The position numbers and the translations under genes were made by a program. A stretch of 64,000 nucleotides of DNA from NCBI GenBank assembly GCA_015178975.1, contig WHVD01000025.1:1-64000 (forward strand). Reading direction: 5' to 3'. Below the pieces are notes generated by a model that saw only the letters and a list, made by a program, of their open reading frames with translations, ran no database searches and was not told the origin of the DNA. Positions 1 through 9,762 of the stretch are shown piece after piece (positions within the stretch are counted from its first letter, which is position 1; each line of letters starts with the position of its first letter). The DNA is from Hysterangium stoloniferum (Eukaryota > Basidiomycota > Agaricomycetes > Hysterangiales > Hysterangiaceae).

Positions 1-90
1 CCCACCTCCACTCACCTCTCCCCACCTCCACTCACCTCTCCCCACCTCCACTCACCTCTCCCCACCTCCACTCACCTCTCCCCACCTCCA
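1..90. repeat. 20-bp tandem repeat in the proline-rich part of the family C terminal ORF
   Basis: Four exact copies of a 20-bp unit (CCCACCTCCACTCACCTCTC) occupy positions 1-80, followed by a partial fifth. The array lies in the region that encodes the Ser/Pro/Thr-rich start of the family C terminal ORF. The homologous place in the copy at 62.4 kb has only one unit-like stretch, so this is a local expansion. The array runs off the window edge, so its full length is unknown. Twenty is not a multiple of three, so each added unit shifts the reading frame. Confidence 0.9.
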
Positions 91-1388
91 CCTGTTTCTT
101 CCGCACCCCCACTGCAGCACTTTATACCCCTTTCAGAGCTGCCATGAAGTCTTGAACCATCCACTGACCTGCCTTCTCTTCCCCCTATACTGTTACCCTT
201 TCCCTCCACAGGACCTTCCCTCATACCACCACCCTCACCTGCACCCAAGCCCTCTCCAGCACCATGGCCAACCCCACCCCCCCGCACATCACCTGACTCC
301 CTTGTCGCCACCCGCTCTACCCCGACGCCATTGTTTTCTGTGGTGTCGGACACTTCCCTTGTTCCCCTCGGAGTCCACCACCCACCTCTCCCTGCTCACC
401 TTGCACTTTCCTGGGGAGCCCCATTCATCAACCCAATATTACATTGATGGATGTTGATCACCCTATCCAGGAAGTCCTTGAGGCGCCTCCCTCAGTCATG
501 GATGTCTTTGAGGAACCTCCCCCAGCCATGGAAGTCTTCGAGGAGCCTCCCCCCTTAAGTGAAAAGGTGAAGGGGAAGCGGAAGGCTGATGTTCAGGCCG
601 ACGAGCCCCTTGCCATTGACCCCTTCCTGGCTGACCCCGTTTGCAGCCCCCCGCTGCAGCTGCCCTCTCCCCCTCACTCTCAGGGCATGGCCGACTTGGC
701 TCGTTTCTTACAGGCAGGTTGGATGTGCATGTCCATTAACTACCCCTCCGACATTTTCACTGTGGGACGCACGTTAACACAACTGGGGCCAACCTTGTGG
801 CACCCCCTTCTTAAAGGGCATATCCAAGGGTATAGTGGGTCTCTCATGCTGTCGGACCGCATGAGTATGCTCTACTTATGCATCAATGACCCCAAGGAAC
901 AGCTGCATTTAGTGGAGGATATCAAGCAGGTTGAGCTCTCCATGTTTCAGTCCCTGCTCATCGACTCCACTAGTGTCCTTCCTGAGCATGCACCGATCCA
1001 CTCAGCTGTGGACCTAGTCGACCTGTTGGAGCATCTGTTGTCAGATTCCGACACCCCGGGAGGACTTCCCTCTGGTGGAGATGTGAGCTGTGCACCACTT
1101 CCCACTCCTACCCCACCATCACTACACCCCCAGCCTCCTCTTATCGCCCACATTACTGAGGCCTCTGCTGATCATGTTCATGCCATCATTCGAATGTGCC
1201 AAACGGCCTATGGTCGTTGGGTCTCTTCAATCCAGAAACTGGATGGGTTGACATCTGCCAATGACATTTTGAAGTGGGAAGACATTGCCCTTTCCTTTCG
1301 CACCAGGCGTCTTGCCTGGGGAAACACTATCCTGCACCTTGGAGGTTCTTTGCAGGTCACATGGGAAGGAGTTCCAAGCATCCTTTGA
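91..1388 (+). CDS. Proline-rich 3'-terminal ORF of LTR retrotransposon family C (copy 1)
   Basis: The function is not recognised. The clean reading frame runs 444-1388 (314 codons). It starts MDVDHPIQEVLE, repeats a VFEEPPP-type acidic/proline motif, has a basic stretch (KVKGKRKAD), then a conserved non-repetitive domain (about residues 90-190, with GWMCMSINYPSDIF and LYLCINDPKEQ), a Pro/Thr linker, and a C-terminal segment with RWVSSIQKLDGLTSANDI. Upstream sequence (91-443) matches the Pro-rich leader of the 62-kb copy but carries stops and frame changes here. The stop lies about 38 bp before a polypurine tract and LTR, so this is the last ORF of an LTR element. Homologous pieces occur at 3.2, 28.9-32.5 and 61.1-62.5 kb. 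It could be an accessory or env-position protein, or a captured host gene. No transmembrane segment is evident. Confidence 0.7.
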
Positions 1389-1412
1389 CATCTTCTTTGA
1401 CATAGCTCTTCA

Positions 1413-1426
1413 ACCTGGGGGGGCAC
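1413..1426 (+). other. Polypurine tract of family C element
   Basis: CTGGGGGGGCAC sits directly before the LTR start TGTGAG. The same arrangement, a G-run ending in CAC or AC next to TGTGAG, is seen on the minus strand at 3224-3235, 28881-28892 and 61074-61085. This position is the expected priming site for plus-strand DNA synthesis. It identifies the following LTR as a 3' LTR. Confidence 0.75.
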
Positions 1427-2788
1427 TGTGAGAGGTACAGTGAAATATACTCCGGAAATATAGTCTGGACGAGCTCATACTATATTTCCATTATTATTTC
1501 TACTTTCTCTCTATTTATTATATGCATATAATTAGTTCAACGACCTATGTATTTGGTACATCGACTCTTGTGGGTGTATACATGCCAGACTTATGTATTC
1601 TAGTGTCAAGAACTGAAAACTGACTAATGTCGGTGGCCGACAGGGACCGATCGGAAGGACTTGGCTTCAGCTTATGTGCTGCACCCTCGCAAATATCCGT
1701 AGGATGTCCTTAAATTTCGGGTGGGCGAAGACCAATCCTAGTGAGTACCTTTCGGCGTGATACCGATCGGAATCGAAGGACAAGTCGAGCGTCGGGCCAA
1801 GGGGTCGGGGCCGGGAGTGGGCGAGCGCATGCGAAGGCGGATGGGGGGATTCTTAGTATGAGACTGATACAGGCGTATGAGGGTATTCTGAGTCGATATT
1901 CTGATTGCCTAGTAACTACAACTACAGCGGGTTCATATACAAGTAACAGGCGTCTGGAAATTACTAATGGGGAGAAGGGCGGAACACGGTATTAACGATA
2001 AGCTTGACTAGGAATGGGAAGTTTATGATTAGTTCAGAGGCCGATGATAACCGAGAGCGGGATTACAATAAAAGGAAATAGTTCAAGGACTACAAATATA
2101 GATAGACATATGCGAAACATAAGATTGAACGGATCAACATAATAAAGGGGACGTATCAAAGTTTGACCAGACAATACGAGTTGTTTTGACGTGGGCGTAA
2201 ACGGAGTTTGATCTTCGCGAAAACATTCGTCAGCTTCGGGGCCGATGGTTTCCGAGAGGATGACTTGTCGTTGACAAGTGGCGATAACCTCGGGACCGAT
2301 AGGGTTGCGACACGGTCGTAACATCTAGTGCCAGTAGTTAGAACTCAGACACTTTTTACCCCGCAACCATGACTTACCCAGACACCCAGTTAGTGTCCTG
2401 TAAGTTGTGATTGGGGTATCATCTCAACCGTCACAGACAGGCTTTAACTACTAGCACAATCAGAGTTTCAAACTATACTAGTCGAAACTCAAACCATTAT
2501 CTCAATCCATGTGGACAACATCTGCGCTACTCTGCTATTTGACTCTCTCGTTATTCTCTTCAACACTTGAGTAGTCATTCAGAATCGTACTTTACAGTCA
2601 ATTCTCCTTTATTCGTTTTAGCTCTCTATTCTACTTTAGATAGCTAATTCACTTGACCATATTGAACTAAACAGTCAATACGTGTTTGGTCTGTATTAGA
2701 CTTAGATAGTCAATACATTGTTGTGTCATACCTAAACAGTTGATATTCTTCGTATATAGAACAGTTAGAACTTCCACCACTCTTCACA
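1427..2788 (+). mobile_element. Family C 3' LTR, split by a family F solo LTR
   Basis: The LTR begins TGTGAGAGGTAC and ends CCACTCTTCACA. It matches LTRs at 24699-25337, 28242-28880, 32602-33224 and 59781-61073. Without the 725-bp insertion (LTR F plus target duplication) it is about 637 bp. It follows the polypurine tract, so it closes the element whose terminal ORF is at 444-1388. It ends inside another LTR (family E, 2789-3223), meaning the element was inserted there. Confidence 0.88.
1604..2323 (+). mobile_element. Solo LTR, family F, target duplication TCTAG
   Basis: A 720-bp LTR running TGTCAAGAACTG to GGTCGTAACA is flanked by TCTAG at 1599-1603 and 2324-2328. It interrupts the family C LTR. 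Family F is also found at 19691-20415, 29029-29910 and as a fragment from 18439. The start is TGTC here and TGTT in other copies. It contains the shared motif GACTTGGCTTCAGCTTAT near 1663. Confidence 0.92.
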
Positions 2789-3223
2789 CTGCTTGCCAGA
2801 AGAAGTAGGATGAGTGAGGAGCATAGTAGTTGACAAACAAGTTTGAGTGATGAGCTCTATGCTTTGACTGTAAAAGTACAGAGTGGAGAGTAAGACATTC
2901 AAGTTTGAGTATTGCCATTTGAGACAGCTGAGATAATACCCCATTCACAACTTGCAGCAGACACTTCAAAGGATGTCTAGCAAGTTGTGGTTTCTGGGTG
3001 AAAGTGTCTGCATTCCTCCTACACCTACTAGTGTACACAAGAGTATAGTATGTGTGCCCCACAAGAGTCTATGTACCCACAAGCATACATAGATCTTTGA
3101 ACTAATGGGGATGAGGATATATGAAGAATATCCTGGTTAGAAAAATAGTAGAAAATTAAGTGAAATATATGAAATATAATGCAATGAAATAATTATATTC
3201 CCTAGAGGGGAGTACCCCTCACA
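2789..3223 (-). mobile_element. Family E LTR (minus strand), truncated by the family C insertion
   Basis: On the minus strand the LTR starts TGTGAGGGGTACTCCCC at 3223. It carries the common core of this group of LTRs (AGTTC plus a CTTGTGGGT stretch, then CAGACACTTTC) and is cut at 2789 where the family C LTR ends. A polypurine tract (CTGGGGGGG) and a terminal-ORF remnant lie just upstream on the minus strand. It is therefore an older relative of family C. Confidence 0.75.
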
Positions 3224-3410
3224 GTCCCCCCCAGTTTGAAGAGCTATGTCCAATGAGGTTTTGACGGACATCAGGAACTCCTCCCCAAGCTTCTTGATGG
3301 GAACCCCCTAGCTGTAAGATAGTCTGGGCCTAATTTGCATGTTTGCTCTGGAACAACCCCATTATGTCCTCCAGGTTTGTGTCATGGTGGACATACAGTG
3401 ATTCCTTGAG
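3224..3410 (-). pseudogene. Remnant of the terminal ORF, family E element
   Basis: The minus strand from about 3410 to 3234 aligns by eye with the last 150-180 bp of the family C terminal ORF (for example GAAGAGCTATGTC and GGAACTCCTCCCC on the plus strand). It directly abuts the polypurine tract and LTR at 3223. It shows that the 3'-terminal ORF existed before families C and E separated. No open frame of useful length remains. Confidence 0.65.
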
Positions 3411-3519
3411 CTTGTATATAGCGGAAAACCAACATCTGTAACCCTTTTGTCACATCCAAATGATGGGTCAGATTTATTCGGCTGGGGTTGTCGCGATCTG
3501 AGTGATAAGGGGTTGTCGA

Positions 3520-4062
3520 GATCGTGGCAGCGTCATTGGGAGGCACAACAGAAGCACTCGCAGACCATGAAATCGGAGACACCACTGCCGGTACCGTGCT
3601 AGGTGCAGCTGCTGGCGAACACCATGGCAACCGACACCCCGACCACAACACTGCTAACGACCCAACTACTACTACGGGTGGGCGCGGCGGTCATACAGGT
3701 CCTGGACCTGTTATCAGCAGGGGGATTTGCTGGACATGAAGCTGGACATATCGGCGCTGCTGCTGGGGAACGCCACACCCCTACTCATCCTAACGCAGGG
3801 GAATGTCGGTACTGGGCTGGGAGCGGGCGGAGGTCCAGCTTACGGCACTGGCGACAGACCCAGTGCCACAGAGAAGGCTTTCGTTCGCAACATGGAGCAC
3901 GCAGCAGGCACCGCGGTGTGCTCGAGCACTCTCAAAGCCAAAAATCTCGAGAAGGAACAGTGCAATAGGACGACTCTTGAAGTGGCACTTTGGCTTCGGG
4001 TACAGATTATGGTTACCATCCCGACTTCCAGATGTCACTGATTTCCCTCAAGAAAGCGAGAT
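3520..4062 (+). pseudogene. Decayed gene for a Gly/His-rich hypothetical protein
   Basis: The three plus-strand frames carry pieces of one apparent protein in order: a Gly/Thr/His-rich part (GAAAGEHHGNRH near 3600, HEAGHIGAAAGERH near 3760), then ATEKAFVRNMEHAAGT and SSTLKAKNLEKEQ (3860-3960). The last part resembles the short charged helix found in small Gly-rich, CsbD-like hypothetical proteins of mushrooms, from memory of such sequences. The frame changes at least twice, so no intact product is expected. The GC content is higher than in flanking DNA. Confidence 0.4.
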
Positions 4063-4173
4063 TGCATAGTCTTCTTGTAGTATACTCCCGCTATTCTGAT
4101 CTCATGAACCCCAACAATTTCATTTGTTTTCACTAGTAACAATGCTACACTGAATTTATAATGCAAGTTAAGT

Positions 4174-5561
4174 TCATGTAGATGAAGTGGCAAATGCCAG
4201 TATTATACTTAAACTATCGACATCATACATCCGCCTCGACGGTATTCTTATCCCTGCCCTTTTGAATCGTCTGAATGTAACATTGATAGCCTCGCCTGCG
4301 CCGCTCGTGTGAAGAACATGCGATAATGCTCTATGAAAAGCGAGAAATCCGGGATGTGGGAGAGCCAAACGAGGTGGTGGTGGAATTGTACTCGGGCTGG
4401 GTATACCAACTGGCGGAGGTGGAGGAGCTGAGTGGTCCACAAAAGTGATGGTTCTACTTGTCAGCTTCGAGAGGTCATCTACCGAAAGTTGACTATTGTC
4501 AATTATGTCCACTTCATACGTATCAGGAACGATGCCGCCCGAATTGAACTGTTAAAAGAAATGCATCAATAAATAAACCACAACAAAATGACTGTTTACC
4601 ACAGGCTTTAAGGCCCACGAGAACTGTTCAAACTTGTCACAAAGATCACGCGAAAGTATGATTCCGTTATCGAGCTTGTTGATTTTCGCTATCATGTTTG
4701 ATTGAGTATTTATCCATCCGGCATAGAGTGATATGATATTCCAAGTTAGCACTGCTGTTGTCTGGAGCAACACTGAGTGACTGAATAAGTATACAAAATG
4801 AGAGTATTTGTATCACATTATTGATTTTGCCGGCTACCACAGTTGGCTTCAGAATGTGTGCGGCTTGAAGCTTAGTTTGAGATTCTGTGGATCCGATAGG
4901 TATGGTCGAATTAGTTTCATAGTTGTCTTCCGATAGAATACATCTATAGCCATCCCTTTGAAGGAGCTGATATTATAGTACTTCGGATATAAAACATATT
5001 AGTCGCCAATGAGAACATACCCATTTTCTGAAATAGCCCTCCGGGCCTTCATTAGTACGCCGTCGAGCTGGCTTCTGGTTAGTGAGGCGCGTTGCTGCAC
5101 CTGCCTTGACTTCCAGCGAAAATAATTTCACATTTAATGCTGCCAATAGAGTGCATCATTTCAAAAGACTCACTTGCAAGAAGAAGATAATGAAGAAAGT
5201 AATCCGACAACCGGACCAAAGAAGTTGGACTGTGGCAGCTCCCACGGCTACAAATGACGATTGTTGTAGCCATGTATCGTGCCCCAAGCTGTCCTGGGGC
5301 ATTATCCAACAATGAGAGGAGAACCAGGTATGGATCGACAGGCTTGTCCAGTTTAATCTGGGAACCCCTTAGTCTAGAGACGTCCCGGCCAAACGTCTCG
5401 AGATGTTCTTTTGCCATTACAATCATTTCTGCGGTTTCGGAAGTGGTATCCATAATAAGCACATCTATTTCTCCTCCAATCCTTTCCATGAACTCGTCAA
5501 GAGATCCGATAGCCGTCATTGATATCCCTGTGATATGTGTATGGCAAGATTGAAGTCCCAA
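4174..5561 (-). CDS. HNH_2-type nuclease domain protein (fungal), multi-exon
   Basis: The minus-strand exons give, in order: an N-terminal helical region (from 5561; LLSLLDNAPGQLGARYMAT), a core with DGYRCILSEDN followed by LQAAHILKP near 4870, the segment KINKLDNGIILSRDLCDKF (about 4640-4690) and a proline-rich tail ending at 4174. This order matches fungal HNH endonuclease domain proteins: Cys of DGYRC, His of AAHI, Asn of DNG. The position that normally holds the last His of the fold (DLH) is Cys here, so catalysis may be lost. Supported introns include 5110-5173 (GTGAGT donor) and one ending just before FNSGGIVPDTYEV at about 4554. Other joins are approximate and one does not keep frame in my reading, so a frameshift is possible. 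Such genes are numerous in mushrooms and their role is unknown. Confidence 0.65.
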
Positions 5562-6715
5562 AGCGTGGTCGTGTGCCGACTACTTGTCGGAGTGAATAAC
5601 TTCGACAGCTTCAAGTCACAAACTTTGATTCTCTCGGAACGTCACGAGATAACTGGTTAGAGGGGGCAATCGACAAGTTTTGTAAATTTTGGGCGTCTCA
5701 TCTAGGTAGTCTATATAGCCGAATTACTTACCACATAATGTTTTTCAAACCCCCTGATGCGTGCTGTGAATTGTTTTTTGAGTGTTGGTACTGGCATCCA
5801 TCCTTTTCCATGTCCCATAGATTGTGACCACCGGAGAAGCAATCGATGCGCTAAGGGCCGTTTTCGACGTTTATGCTCTCCAAGAAATACCTCCGATTTA
5901 GTGTGTATCAGAAGATTATAGGTGTGTGTGATTTGGTTGATATTATGAAAACAGCCATGTCGCAGCAAATAATCACAACTTAAAATGGGAGGCGGGAGAA
6001 GTTCAATTGGTGCAGAGATGCACTGAAAGGTTTCAGACTCTGCGACTCTGTCACATTTCGTATGCGATTACTACAATAAAAATCCAGTCTCGTTATGGGG
6101 GGTGCCGAACCCAAAGCTGTGTTGACAAGGCATGTTTCTGTCAACAGGTGTGTTTAACAGGAACCAAGGCCGTACGGGTGACTCCTTGGGTCCGCCTGTG
6201 TCCCTAATTATTAGATTACCAGGCTGAGCAAATCAGATAGAGGACCTTTTCATACACGGTTGTTCATCCCACTCTTGCATTATTTAGAACTCTCTCGTGG
6301 CTATAGACAAATCAGTCCTTCGTCGAAGAAGACCACAACCAAGCTAGTTCGCTTTTGAGAAACTCGGTTCGGAGCAGCTGTGATTCCGCTTACAGCCTAA
6401 ATACGTAATAGTTCAGTCCTTCCCAGAATGTTGTATATATACAGTCCTCAACATATATTTATCTATTTTTCTATAACCCGCCGAAGTCCATTCGAGAGAA
6501 GACGTACCGCGACGGAGCCAGGCATTGTCTTCTCTACTTGGACATCAACTGCAAGATAACACTTGTCACTTAAGATCACTAGTAACTATCGGAGTGTTAT
6601 ACCAGCACAATAGCGAGTGGTATTATTTCCAACATAGGGTGATTATATAGCTAACGGATGGTACAGCAAGCCATCCCATAAACGTAATTGTGCAACAATA
6701 GCCTAAATCGTCCAG
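5562..6715. other. No recognisable gene
   Basis: Only short open frames are seen (for example 5711-5968 on the minus strand), and none has a recognisable motif. The stretch separates the HNH gene from the truncated end of the gypsy gag. No LTR ends with matching target duplications were found in it. Confidence 0.5.
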
Positions 6716-7290
6716 GATATCTTATACTTGGTGACTGGGGTTCCCGGTACTTCCCGTGATGCCGACTGCGCCACCGCCCATAGGTCCATTAAGATTTTGT
6801 GGGTGGACACGGTGATTGACAGCATGCTTGGGCCATGCGGCGGCTCCAGCTTTAAGACCTTTGGCCTGGACGAGTTCTGCCACTTGGACTTTTAAAGGTG
6901 TGTCACTGTAAGCCTGGCGCCCCAGCCTTGAGTTGGAAGCCCGTTTGTCCTTCGATGGGGTTTCCATGGAGGCCTTGGCTGTTTGACCCTTTGAAGAGTT
7001 TGCTTTTGCCAGCGGACATTCTGGGACTTGATGACTGGGTTTCCCACACAAGAGACAGAGGTTATTGTCCATATGACGTTGTCTTTCCTGTGGGGTCAAC
7101 TTGCCATCAGGTCCGAGTTTGCCTGAGAGGTCGGGTTTTCTGGCTTGCCAGACTGTTGACCCTTGTTATTGTCCTTGTTGTTATTGTTGTTGTTGTTGTT
7201 GTTTGAAGACTTTTTATCATTCTTCTTGTCGGATTGCGTGGAGTTTTGGTTGTTGGTTGACGAGTTGTTGTTGTTGTTTTTATTGGCCGT

Positions 7291-7936
7291 TGTGAAGAGT
7301 CGATAGATTCTGACCGCTCGATATACGAAGAATAGTATTTATTCAACTACTATTATTAAGTATTGACCATCCAGTACAATACCGTAGATTACTAGACTGA
7401 TAGTACTAGTAGAGAGACGTACTACACGTCACAAGAGCAACTGTACAGTTGCTCGTGACGACGAGGACAGGAGAAAAGAAGAGTTGACCCTTACGGTACA
7501 ACTTGTAGCTAGAAGTAAGAGAGATATTCAGCGAAAGACTGAATATCTAGGGTAGAGATATAACAGCGCGAGTCGACTATAGTGTCGATAAGCGTGAAGA
7601 CTTGGGAGTGGGACTCGACCTTCACGGTTCGAGTCCAAAGACTATTAGTATGCAAGAGAACACTACCTTTATAGGTAGCTGAGATATTACCCTGAACACC
7701 TCTCGCTATTCGACGTCGGGTCATTACGAGATGGTGTCTGCTGGGTAAAAAGGTGTCTGAGTTCTAATTGGTGCTGAGTGCACCCACAAGTATACACAAT
7801 GCTTCGAACTAATGAAATGATGGAATATTCGAAGAATATAAAAGATAGATAAATATGAATAGAATGTGTAAAATATAAATAATATAAAAGGAGTGTTTTA
7901 CCACAATGAAACTGTGGTAAAAGCATACTCCTCACA
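7291..7936 (-). mobile_element. Solo LTR, mosaic of families A and B, near-perfect target duplication
   Basis: On the plus strand the element runs TGTGAAGAGTCG to ACTCCTCACA and is 646 bp. The flanks are GCCGT (7286-7290) and GCTGT (7937-7941), which differ by one C/T change. The minus-strand start (TGTGAGGAGTATGC, ACCACAGTTTCATTG) matches family A (23990, 62659). The rest (CAACTGTACAGTTG and onward) matches family B (31731, 37566). It splits the gypsy gag between capsid and zinc knuckle. Confidence 0.85.
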
Positions 7937-8685
7937 GCTGTGGACTTGTTTACTTTGTCCGCAGAGGTCTCGCAAGCAACTTCCATGCGACGTTCCCAAT
8001 AACGTGCGTCCGCATTTTGAGCTTTTAGGCACATACAGGACAGGGTTTTTGGCTTGCCATCTTCTCCTTTCAAGACTTCATCTTTACGGTGGGATGGCAG
8101 ACCGGCATAGAATTGGTGGCAGAGAGCGGGATCGCCCCACTGACAATGAGCTGCAAGACTATTGAATTGGACGATGTAGTCCATGATGCGCTGCGTGTCC
8201 TTCATACGAAGATTTGTGAGACTACTCTCGGCTTCTCCTGTCGGGTCATATGAGCCAAAGTTAGTTTCAAGCTCCTCAACAAAAGCATCCCAATTGTCTT
8301 CCTCCTTGGAAATTCTGCTAAAAGCCAGTTCGAACCATTTCAATGTGGATCCCGACAAGTATGAAAGTGTGTAGTTGACTTTTCGGGAGTCTGTGAAGAA
8401 TGCAGTGGAATGATTGCGGAAATTAAAGCGACATTGCATGAGGAAAGTAGAGAGTTTGTTTGGGTTGGAACCCATGAAGGGTTCCAGAGCATTGACTTTT
8501 GACCATGGAGGTTCTTGTTCCTTTTTCTTTCATTCTTCGAGCAGGTGCATCATGAATTTATCTATAGTACCTGCTAAAAATTCAGAAGTAGGCTCCCCCA
8601 AGTGTGGTCGTTCGATAGGCGGAGGAATTTTGACACCTTTGCCTTTGTCAGGGGCGATGGATTCGTCCTTGTGCTCGGATTTGTC

Positions 8686-9578
8686 CTTGTGCTCAGATTT
8701 GTCCTCTTGCTCAGATTTGTCCTCTTGCTCAGATTTGTCCTCTTGCTCGGATTTGTCCTCTTGCTCAGATTTGTCCTCTTGCTCAGATTTGTCCTCTTGC
8801 TCAGATTTGTCCTCTTGCTCAGATTTGTCCTCTTGCTCAGATTTGTCCTCTTGCTCGGATTCTTCCTCGTGCTCGGATTCATCCTCGTGCTCGGATTCAT
8901 CCTCGTGCTCGGATTCATCCTCGTGCTCGGATTCATCCTCGTGCTCGGATTCATCCTCGTGCTCGGATTCATCCTCGTGCTCGGATTCATCCTCGTGCTC
9001 GGATTCATCCTCGTGCTCGGATTCATCCTCGTGCTCGGATTCATCCTCGTGCTCGGATTCATCCTCGTGCTCGGATTCATCCTCGTGCTCGGATTCATCC
9101 TCGTGCTCGGATTCATCCTCGTGCTCGGATTCATCCTCGTGCTCGGATTCATCCTCGTGCTCGGATTCATCCTCGTGCTCGGATTCATCCTCGTGCTCGG
9201 ATTCATCCTCGTGCTCGGATTCATCCTCGTGCTCGGATTCATCCTCGTGCTCGGATTCATCCTCGTGCTCGGATTCATCCTCGTGCTCGGATTCATCCTC
9301 GTGCTCGGATTCATCCTCGTGCTCGGATTCATCCTCGTGCTCGGATTCATCCTCGTGCTCGGATTCATCCTCGTGCTCGGATTCATCCTCGTGCTCGGAT
9401 TCATCCTCGTGCTCGGATTCATCCTCGTGCTCGGATTCATCCTCGTGCTCGGATTCATCCTCGTGCTCGGATTCATCCTCGTGCTCGGATTCATCCTCGT
9501 GCTCGGATTCATCCTCGTGCTCGGATTCATCCTCGTGCTCGGATTCATCCTCGTGCTCGGATTCATCCTCATGCTCAG
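8686..9578. repeat. 18-bp minisatellite encoding SEHEDE / SEQEDK
   Basis: About 50 head-to-tail 18-bp units lie in two blocks. At 8686-8862 the unit is close to TCCTCTTGCTCAGATTTG, which reads SEQEDK on the minus strand. At 8863-9578 about 40 nearly identical units of TCCTCGTGCTCGGATTCA read SEHEDE. Units within the second block are virtually identical, which points to recent expansion or homogenisation. The array lies in the Gag N-terminal acidic region. Because 18 is divisible by three and no unit contains a stop in any frame, long open frames appear on both strands. Confidence 0.95.
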
Positions 9579-9762
9579 ATTTGTCCTGGTTTTCCAGGAC
9601 TTCTTCGATATGGGCTTCTTCCATGGGTTCCAACTGGTTCGCAAGCATCTGGCTGGTATACAGAGTTAACGGGGAATGAAGAGTCGACAGTCCAGGTGTG
9701 TGTTTGCTTTCTTCCTTGGTGGCATATTGAAAAACAATCTGCAAGTCTTAGTCAGAAAATAC

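Larger units (their letters stand above)
6716..9744 (-). pseudogene. Ty3/gypsy gag gene with acidic repeat, capsid and CCHC knuckle, interrupted
   Basis: Reading on the minus strand: a 404-codon frame (9744-8530) starting MQIVFQYATKEESK, filled by SEHEDE/SEQEDK repeats and ending with PPPIERPHLGEP. A frame break follows, then the Gag capsid (8475-7937; FRNHSTAFFTDSRKVNYTLS, LKWFELAF, DYIVQFNSLAAHC), a solo LTR at 7291-7936, an Asn-rich linker (7290-7150) and the zinc knuckle LCLLCGKPSHQVPEC (CX2CX4HX4C, about 7040). The coding order is that of agaricomycete Ty3/gypsy Gag. The gene stops at about 6720 with no protease, so the element is truncated. At least two frameshifts and the LTR insertion make it non-functional as a whole. 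Confidence 0.85.

Noticed and set aside
3382..3651. Minus-strand 89-codon frame over the Gly-rich remnant.
   Set aside because: It is antisense of the decayed plus-strand coding sequence and overlaps the terminal ORF remnant.
8686..9578. Regular repeat array considered as a CRISPR array.
   Set aside because: Units are contiguous with no spacers, in-frame with gag, and the organism is a fungus.
8414..9679. Long plus-strand frames of 421 and 355 codons (Ser/Cys/Asp repeats and Leu/Val-rich repeats).
   Set aside because: They are shadows of the 18-bp array that encodes the acidic Gag repeat on the minus strand. Their ends have no family resemblance.
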